Origin: Mycoplasma phocoenae
Lineage (GTDB): Bacteria > Bacillota_I > Bacilli_A > Mycoplasmatales > Metamycoplasmataceae
Assembly (NCBI RefSeq): GCF_012934855.1
Contig: NZ_CP051481.1
Coordinates: forward strand, 372,001-436,000
DNA: 64,000 nt
Reading direction: 5' to 3'
A program made the translations under genes and the position numbers. Positions 58,589 to 64,000 of this stretch are shown here, piece by piece (the stretch's first letter is position 1; each line of letters starts with the position of its first letter). The notes under the pieces are model-generated. The model made no database searches. It saw nothing but the letters and a program-made list of their open reading frames with translations, and had not been told where the DNA came from.

Positions 58589-58888
58589 TTACCCCTTAAT
58601 TTCCTTAATTAATACTCTTGTGTATGGTTGACGGTGACCTAATTTACGTTTATGTGTTGATTTGGCGTTGTGACGGTAAACAACGATTTTTTTTGCTTTT
58701 CCTTGTTTTTGGATTTCTCCAGAAACAATAGCTCCGTTAACGTATGGAGTACCAATTTTTTTATCTGTTAATATAACTTTATCAAAGTTAACTGTTTCAC
58801 CAGTTTCACCTTCGATTTTTTCGATATAAATTGTGTCCCCTGCTTTAACAAGTAGTTGTTTTCCACCGGTTTCGATAATTGCGAACAT
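58589..58888 (-). CDS. rplU: 50S ribosomal protein L21
   Basis: 99 residues. MFAIIETGGKQLLVKAGDTI is the L21 start, with GETVNFDKVILT and the C-terminal KSTHKRKLGHRQPYTRVLI (basic, 23S rRNA binding). Preceded by AGGAGGAC and by a structured leader of about 90 nt. First gene of rplU-rpmA. Confidence 0.97.
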   Translation of the reverse strand: MFAIIETGGKQLLVKAGDTIYIEKIEGETGETVNFDKVILTDKKIGTPYVNGAIVSGEIQKQGKAKKIVVYRHNAKSTHKRKLGHRQPYTRVLIKEIKG

Positions 58889-58981
58889 TGATGTCCTCCT
58901 AATTATAGTAGTGGCTCATCCTTAAGGTGCTATGCTTAAACCTTTTTGGAATGGTTACAACAAGTAACTGCTTTATTATAC
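58889..58981 (-). promoter_or_regulatory. Candidate L21 leader and -10 box of rplU-rpmA
   Basis: The -10 box TATAAT lies at the complement of 58976-58981. The leader contains a GTTAC/GTAAC hairpin and the palindrome CCTTAAGG before the AGGAGG site. Such a leader is known before rplU in Firmicutes (L21 leader). It was recognised only by position and the hairpins. The remainder of the gap, 58982-59165, shows nothing but A/T-rich sequence. Confidence 0.5.
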
Positions 58982-59165
58982 ACAATTTTTGTATTTTTTT
59001 TCTGATATAGTTTTTTTATTGGATTATTTTTTATTTAAAAATTTTGCATTTTTTTACTATGTAAACATTCAAAAAAAACTAAGTAAAAATTTACCATAAA
59101 AAAATACGTCTTAAAGTAAATTAAAATTGTATTGTGACATTTTTTAAGTATTATTTTTTTTATTC

Positions 59166-59191
59166 TTTTTTTTTTTTTTCAAAATTATAAA
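59166..59191 (+). promoter_or_regulatory. Promoter with T14 tract before the DUF885 lipoprotein
   Basis: Fourteen T (59166-59179), then CAAAAT and the -10 box TATAAA (59186-59191); the gene has GAAAGGA and ATG at 59210. The T run fills the spacer where -35 contacts would be, the layout of homopolymer-based on/off promoters of mycoplasma surface proteins. Confidence 0.55.
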
Positions 59192-59209
59192 CATTAGAAA
59201 GGAAAGAAA

Positions 59210-61885
59210 ATGAAAATAAAAAACTTATTAAGTTTAGCGGGTGTAGTTTCTACATTCACTTTACCCGTATTGGCTATATCGTGTAGCGAAAATACAAACA
59301 ATTTAAAAACGTTAGATGAATTAAAAAATAAATATGAGACTGAAATAGCTGATTTAGATTCAAAAAACAAAAACAAATTAAATGAATTAAAAAATAAATA
59401 TGAGACTGAAATAGCTGATTTAGATTCAAAAAACAAAAACAAATTAAATGAATTAAAAGCTGAATATGATTCAAAAGTTCTTGAATTAGTAAAAAATAAT
59501 AGAGAAAATGAATGATATAAACAAAATTATATTAACGAAAAATGAAATAAAGACACATCAAGAAGTGAGAAAATTGAAAATGATTACAATAATTTTCTAG
59601 AAAAAAGAAAACAATTTTTTGCAAATGATCAAAAAGGTTTTTTAACAAAACAAAAACAAAATGAATTATTACACTTTGAAAAAAGTAATATGGAACATTT
59701 CATAGAATTAAAAAACAAAGATTCTTCAACTAAACAAAAAGTGTGATTATCTCAAATAATAAAAAACATAGAAATAGATATTAAATTTTTAGAATCAGAC
59801 ATGAGATTATTGGGGTGAAATGCTGAAAAAATAGCAGACGATAATATGCTTAAATTTGATAGCAATGCACAGCTAAAAAAAATCTTCAAAATAAAGGAAG
59901 AATCTGTAATTGATCAACTTATCAATAATTTAAAAGAGGGTATTTCAAAAGGAATTACGCATTCAAAATTATATGTAAAACAAACAATAGCGAAAGCATT
60001 GAGAAATAGTTTTTCAGATATCATAACAAATTTTATAAAATCTGAAAAAACTTCTATAACTTTGAAAGAATTATTAGAAAATGAAGAAATGTTAAAAAAC
60101 AATATTAATAATCCAGTAATTAAGTTTTTAAAATTTTATGGTACCGAATATTTTGAAAATGCTCATTCTGAAGCTTCTCCAATAGTATTCAGCAAAACAA
60201 ATAAAACCAACTCTAATGACGAAGACTATGAATCGGAAAATACAGTTTTTTTTAAAACCTATTCTTTAAATAGCGAAGGTGAAAGAACTATGGAAAATGT
60301 GCCTGTATATGGTTTTGGTTATTCTAATAAAGAAATAAAAGCCAAAAATATAGGTATTAGTGGAATGGCGAATAAAGAAGCTGCTGATAAAATTTATAAA
60401 GCACAATTGTTTAAATTTACTTCATTGAATAAAAATCCACAAGAAATATACGATGAAGGAATCAAAAAATCAGAGCAATCATTAATTTTATTAAACAAAG
60501 TAATTAAAGAGTTAGCTGCCGTAATTACCGGAGAAAAAGATAAAGATTGATCAGCGAATATAAGATTTAACGATTTAAAACTTTTAGCTAATGAATCAAA
60601 TCCAGGAATTACCAAAAATATTACCGTTGATATTATTAAAAATAATAAAGTTGACATGGAAAATTGATATAAATTCATTACAAGTGATGAATTTTACTAT
60701 GGATTAGAAAACGATTTAACAAATAGTGAAATTGATAACATCATTCAAGATCAAGATAATAAAATTTACGCAAATATTTTAGATAGAAAAGGCTTTAAGT
60801 ACTTAAAATCAGAAAAATACGAGAATGATAAATGAGTTTACAATAACAATTTAACTAATAAACAAGTTTATGCAGCAGCCATAAAAGCGTTAAAAGAATA
60901 TAATCTATGATACAGTAAAACGAAAGAATATTCAAAATCGTTCTTTGCTAAAGAAATTCAAGATGCAAATATAACTGTTTATAATGAATCAGATAATGGT
61001 TTGGGTTCATACGGTTTTAACAATTTTTCATTTAATGGTAAACCTTATTTTGGATTGCCTAAATGAAGTTTATCTTCTTTCGTAAATCACGAAACAATAA
61101 TGGGACATCATGTTCAAAATGTATATTCAAATAAATATATGGCTACCGAAAATAATGACTTTTATATATTTTCTGGTTTTGAATCTGCATCATTTTCTGA
61201 AGGATGAGGGCTATTTGTTGAATGATTTGCCCTAGAATCTGGATGATATGGTACACCCGATTATTCTGAAAAAGAAACATTTGATGTTTTACCAGTAGAT
61301 TTTTCAAAATCAACTAATGGTTATTTACCAATCATATCTAATGATGCTACAGAAGAACAAATTAATTATATGAAACAAGTAGCGGGCGGAACATACTGAA
61401 AACTGGCCAAATCTGTCCAAAAAGATTTAGATGATCAACAAGCCACAAAAAACGCAATTAAAATAGGTAATATATTACAATATTACGGATATTTAAATGA
61501 GAAAAAAATGCGTGATAATCGTTTAGTATTGGATACAGCATTACACGGAATTATAAATAACCCGGATCAAAATATTGGTTCTGGTTTATCTATTGAAGAC
61601 CAAAGAAAATTTATGATTAAAAATTTAAGTTCGCCTTCTGATATTTCTGAATATCCAAAACGTTACTTAGGATACCCAGCACAAGCTGTATCTTATAATA
61701 TCGGAAAAGAAGCCTTTAAAGAAGCATACATTAAAATGCTAAAAAACTCAGGATTGACTAGATCAGAGATGATTAAAGACAAAAAAAATATACAAAAGCT
61801 TTTTGATTTATTTTTAGCATTTAGAGATATTCCACTGGAAGAAATTATAAAAATGATAAATTTTGAATTTTGTATAAATTCATAA
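59210..61885 (+). CDS. DUF885 zinc-metallopeptidase-like lipoprotein
   Basis: 891 residues when its many TGA are read as Trp; under the standard code it would appear as three or more fragments. Signal peptide with lipobox AISC. Residues 30-105 are a coiled coil containing a duplicated 22-residue unit. The C-terminal third matches DUF885: NHETIMGHHVQ (His627, Glu628, His633/His634), ASFSEGWGLFVEWFALESG, RLVLDTALHG and the closing YLGYPAQAVSYNIGKEAF, DLFLAFRDIPLEEI. These are the family's zinc-site and C-terminal signatures, so a surface peptidase is likely; the substrate is unknown. A T14 tract just upstream suggests variable expression. Confidence 0.88.
59316..59447 (+). repeat. Two perfect 66-bp tandem copies in the DUF885 gene
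   Basis: Units 59316-59381 and 59382-59447 are identical at DNA level; a third, diverged partial unit follows. Each codes for 22 residues of coiled coil (ELKNKYETEIADLDSKNKNK and two more). Confidence 0.9.
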
Positions 61886-61900
61886 ACTAAATAAATTTTT

Positions 61901-61934
61901 AAAAAACAATGCATTAATTGTGCATTGTTTTTTT
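61901..61934. terminator. Bidirectional terminator between DUF885 gene and nox
   Basis: AAAAAACAATGCA, 7-nt loop, TGCATTGTTTTTT. A 13-bp perfect stem between convergent genes. Confidence 0.9.
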
Positions 61935-61949
61935 GTTTATTAATTACAT

Positions 61950-63323
61950 TTAAGCTTTATACTTAATTCCTAATGCATTTAATATTGGTACTAAAAAGAA
62001 ATTAAATGGTTTATTAAAGTGTGGTAAGAAGTATACATCTGTTAAAGCGATTTCAGGTAGCGTTAAACCTTTTTGTAAAGCTAAAGCAAACATATAAATT
62101 ACTTCAGTATGTACTTGTTTACCTCATGAACCAATTTGTACACCTAACAATTTAAATGTTTTTGGATTATACACTATTTTACATGATACTTTTTCATAGG
62201 TGTTCATAAATTCTGGACGATCATTATCTGTTCAAATTTGTTCTGCAACATCCTCATCTTTAAACCCTAATTTTAATGCCATTTGTTTTGTTAAACCAGT
62301 TGAAGCGTAATGGCAATTGAATACGTTTATAGCGTTTGTTCCTGCTACACCAGGGAAAGGAATGTGTAATCCCGCAATGTCTAAAGCGGCAATTAATCCT
62401 GATTTAACAGCATTAGTTGCTAATGCTGTATGGTGCTGAGTGTTTGTTACAACATTTTTCATAGCACATGAATCCCCAATAGCATATATATCTTTATCGG
62501 TTATTGAACGATTAAATTCGTCCACAACAATAGCTCCGTTCGGTAATTTCTCTACTCCGCTTATCATATCTGTACGAGGTTTAAAACCAATACATAATAT
62601 TACTAAGTCGGCTGCGTACTCTCCTTTATCTGTTACAACACTAGAAACATTTACATTATCTTTTGATTTAAATTCTTTAACTGATTCTCCTAAGCGTAGA
62701 TTAATACCTAATTTTTTCATATTAGTTTCCATAACATCTGTAAACTCAGAATCAAAATAATTAGGTATTACTCTGTCTTGTAAATCGATTAAAGTAACTT
62801 TTTTGCCTTGAATGTGGAAAGCCTCCACCAATTCCACCCCGATGTATCCTGCTCCAACAACTACTACGTCTTTAACATTTTTATCTTCAGCTGCTTTAAC
62901 AATTTCTTCTGCATGTTGGAATAATTTAGAAAGCATTATATTTTTATATTCTCTACCTTTAAATGGTGGCTCTATCGGTCATGTTCCACCGGCAAAAACC
63001 AATTTATCATATGTATCTTCAAATTCTTTTCCTGTTGCGTTGTCACGAACAGTAACAATTTTTTTCTCTTTATTTATATGTATAACTTCGTGATTTACCT
63101 TCAAATCAATATTGTAATCTTTCACTAAACTTTGTGGTGATGAATAAAATAATCCCGATGGATCTTTGAATTCCCCACTTACTCATACTGCTATACCACA
63201 TCCTAAAAATGATGTGTTTGTATTACGGTCATAACACACGATTTCAGCTTCTGGGTGAACTGTTTTCAATGTTCTTAAAAAGCTTGTTCCTGCGTGGTTT
63301 GCTCCTACTACTAAAATTTTCAT
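61950..63323 (-). CDS. nox: NADH oxidase (CoA-disulfide reductase family)
   Basis: 457 residues, with three TGA Trp codons. N-terminal FAD-binding [19 protein letters not shown], redox-active Cys42 in [14 protein letters not shown]-binding [17 protein letters not shown] and FAD motif [12 protein letters not shown]; the C-terminal dimer domain ends ...[10 protein letters not shown]. The single Cys is typical of H2O-forming NADH oxidases. It regenerates NAD+ from glycolysis using oxygen. Ribosome site GGAGAG. Monocistronic. Confidence 0.95.
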
Positions 63324-63405
63324 AAATTCTCTCCTTAATTGTTTTCACATTTTAATTATATTTCAACGAAGCACAAAGGATTTTTAAAAAAATGAATTTA
63401 TTAAT

Positions 63406-63452
63406 AAAAACAACAAAAAAACGAGAATTTTGAACGTTTTTTTGTTGTTTTT
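63406..63452. terminator. Long terminator before the dCMP deaminase end
   Basis: AAAAACAACAAAAAAACG (63406-63423) and CGTTTTTTTGTTGTTTTT (63435-63452) form a perfect 18-bp stem with an 11-nt loop. It serves the minus-strand deaminase gene, whose stop is 1 nt away. Confidence 0.88.
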
Positions 63453-63453
63453 A

Positions 63454-64000
63454 TTATTTGTGAGCCCTTAAAATAACATCAAAATTTTGATTAATTTTTT
63501 CAATTTTCACACCCATTTTTTCAAGTATTAACATACTTGCCTTACCTTCTTCAGTATCATTTTTATAATCTTCGGCGTATACTATTCTTGAAATTTTAGA
63601 CTGAACTATTAATTTAGCGCAGTTGAAACAAGGCATATGAGTTATATACATTATTGCATTTTCACCAATTTTAGAGTTCGTTAAGTTTGCATTGATAATT
63701 GCATTTGCTTCCGCATGTACAACATATGTGTATTTAGAATTTAATATTTCTTCTTTAACTGCTGGTTTTTCTCATGAAAAAATTAAATCGTTGTCAAGAT
63801 CATTATTAGCGTTTGTACAGTTAATGCTTTTTGGCATGCCGTTATATCCTAATGACACTACATAATTTTGATTCACTATACAAGCCCCTACTTTTGTATT
63901 GGGATCTTTTGATCGCTGTGCACTCAATTTAGCTAAAGACATAAAATAATAATCTCAGCTTATTTTTCCATTTTGATAAATTGATTTTTTAATATTTTTT
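63454..64000 (-). CDS. dCMP/cytidine-type deaminase (5' end outside window)
   Basis: The frame is open from the window edge; the first internal ATG at 63942 is not the real start. Upstream codons encode KISWDYYF, which is part of the family's conserved 'WdeyFm..A...a.RS.dp...VGa.iv' N-terminus, continuing [23 protein letters not shown]. Zinc motif VHAEANAI (His, catalytic Glu) and PCFNCAK (two Cys) are intact. TGA Trp in FSWEK. Function: dCMP to dUMP, complementing dUTPase in making dUMP. The exact substrate (dCMP against a tRNA or cytidine) is by similarity only. Confidence 0.88.

Noticed and set aside
59194-59474. Minus-strand open frames with repeated residues opposite the DUF885 gene
   Set aside because: They mirror the 66-bp tandem repeat of the real plus-strand gene and have no ribosome site.
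63942-63942. ATG at 63942 as the start of the deaminase
   Set aside because: The frame continues upstream with a family-typical WDYYF segment to the window edge, so the true start is outside.

Overview
The window is a low-GC chromosome segment from a mycoplasma (class Mollicutes). UGA is read as tryptophan throughout: many genes look broken under the standard code but become full-length family members once TGA is Trp. Codon use is AT-rich, intergenic gaps are short, many genes overlap by 1 to 37 nt, and there are several lipoproteins with cysteine lipoboxes. P37/P29/P69-type transporter genes and deo-type nucleoside salvage genes fit a member of the hominis/synoviae-like lineages, but the species cannot be fixed from the sequence alone.

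Layout. 1-4.85 kb: end of the F1Fo ATP synthase operon (atpF tail, atpH, A, G, D, C). 4.9-9.1 kb: a degenerate DprA-like gene, then nucleoside salvage (deoD, deoA/pdp, deoC, upp). 9.1-11.7 kb: lon behind a CIRCE heat-shock operator. 11.7-12.7 kb: a minus-strand all-alpha dUTPase and tRNA-Leu(CAA), tRNA-Leu(UAA), tRNA-Lys(UUU). 12.8-29.8 kb: a long plus-strand housekeeping series: ruvA-ruvB, secDF, hisS-aspS, secG-rnr-smpB-mnmA-alaS-ruvX-DUF1292-methyltransferase-like-greA, then a deoxynucleoside kinase and hpt. 30-31.3 kb: a minus-strand aldehyde dehydrogenase frameshifted at an A10/T10 tract. 31.4-35.7 kb: rpsP-trmD-rplS, topA and a membrane-anchored unknown. 35.7-43.4 kb: an S41-like lipoprotein and a Nudix-like gene (minus), then parE-parC, a 38-residue basic protein and a membrane protein (plus). 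43.4-53.7 kb: one minus-strand transcription unit, P37-P29-P69 ABC transporter, two leucine-rich-repeat lipoproteins, and a second S41-like lipoprotein, led by a TPP riboswitch. 53.8-64 kb: tex, a DegV protein, tyrS, rplU-rpmA, a DUF885 metallopeptidase lipoprotein behind a T14 tract, NADH oxidase and a dCMP deaminase running off the right edge.

How the genes work together. Salvage enzymes (DeoD, DeoA, DeoC, Upp, Hpt, deoxynucleoside kinase, dUTPase, dCMP deaminase) recycle imported nucleosides and keep dUTP low in an organism that is not expected to make bases de novo. ATP synthase, NADH oxidase and the damaged aldehyde dehydrogenase concern energy and redox. The most unusual part is the 43-54 kb unit. 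A TPP aptamer with a visible alternative pairing that would hide or free the P37 Shine-Dalgarno sequence appears to control a thiamine-type transporter, and large surface LRR proteins and an S41-like protein are translationally linked behind it. Other regulatory signals are CIRCE at lon, a homopolymer tract just upstream of the -10 of a surface peptidase, and several genes with a -10 box only 7-9 nt before the ATG, suggesting leaderless mRNAs.
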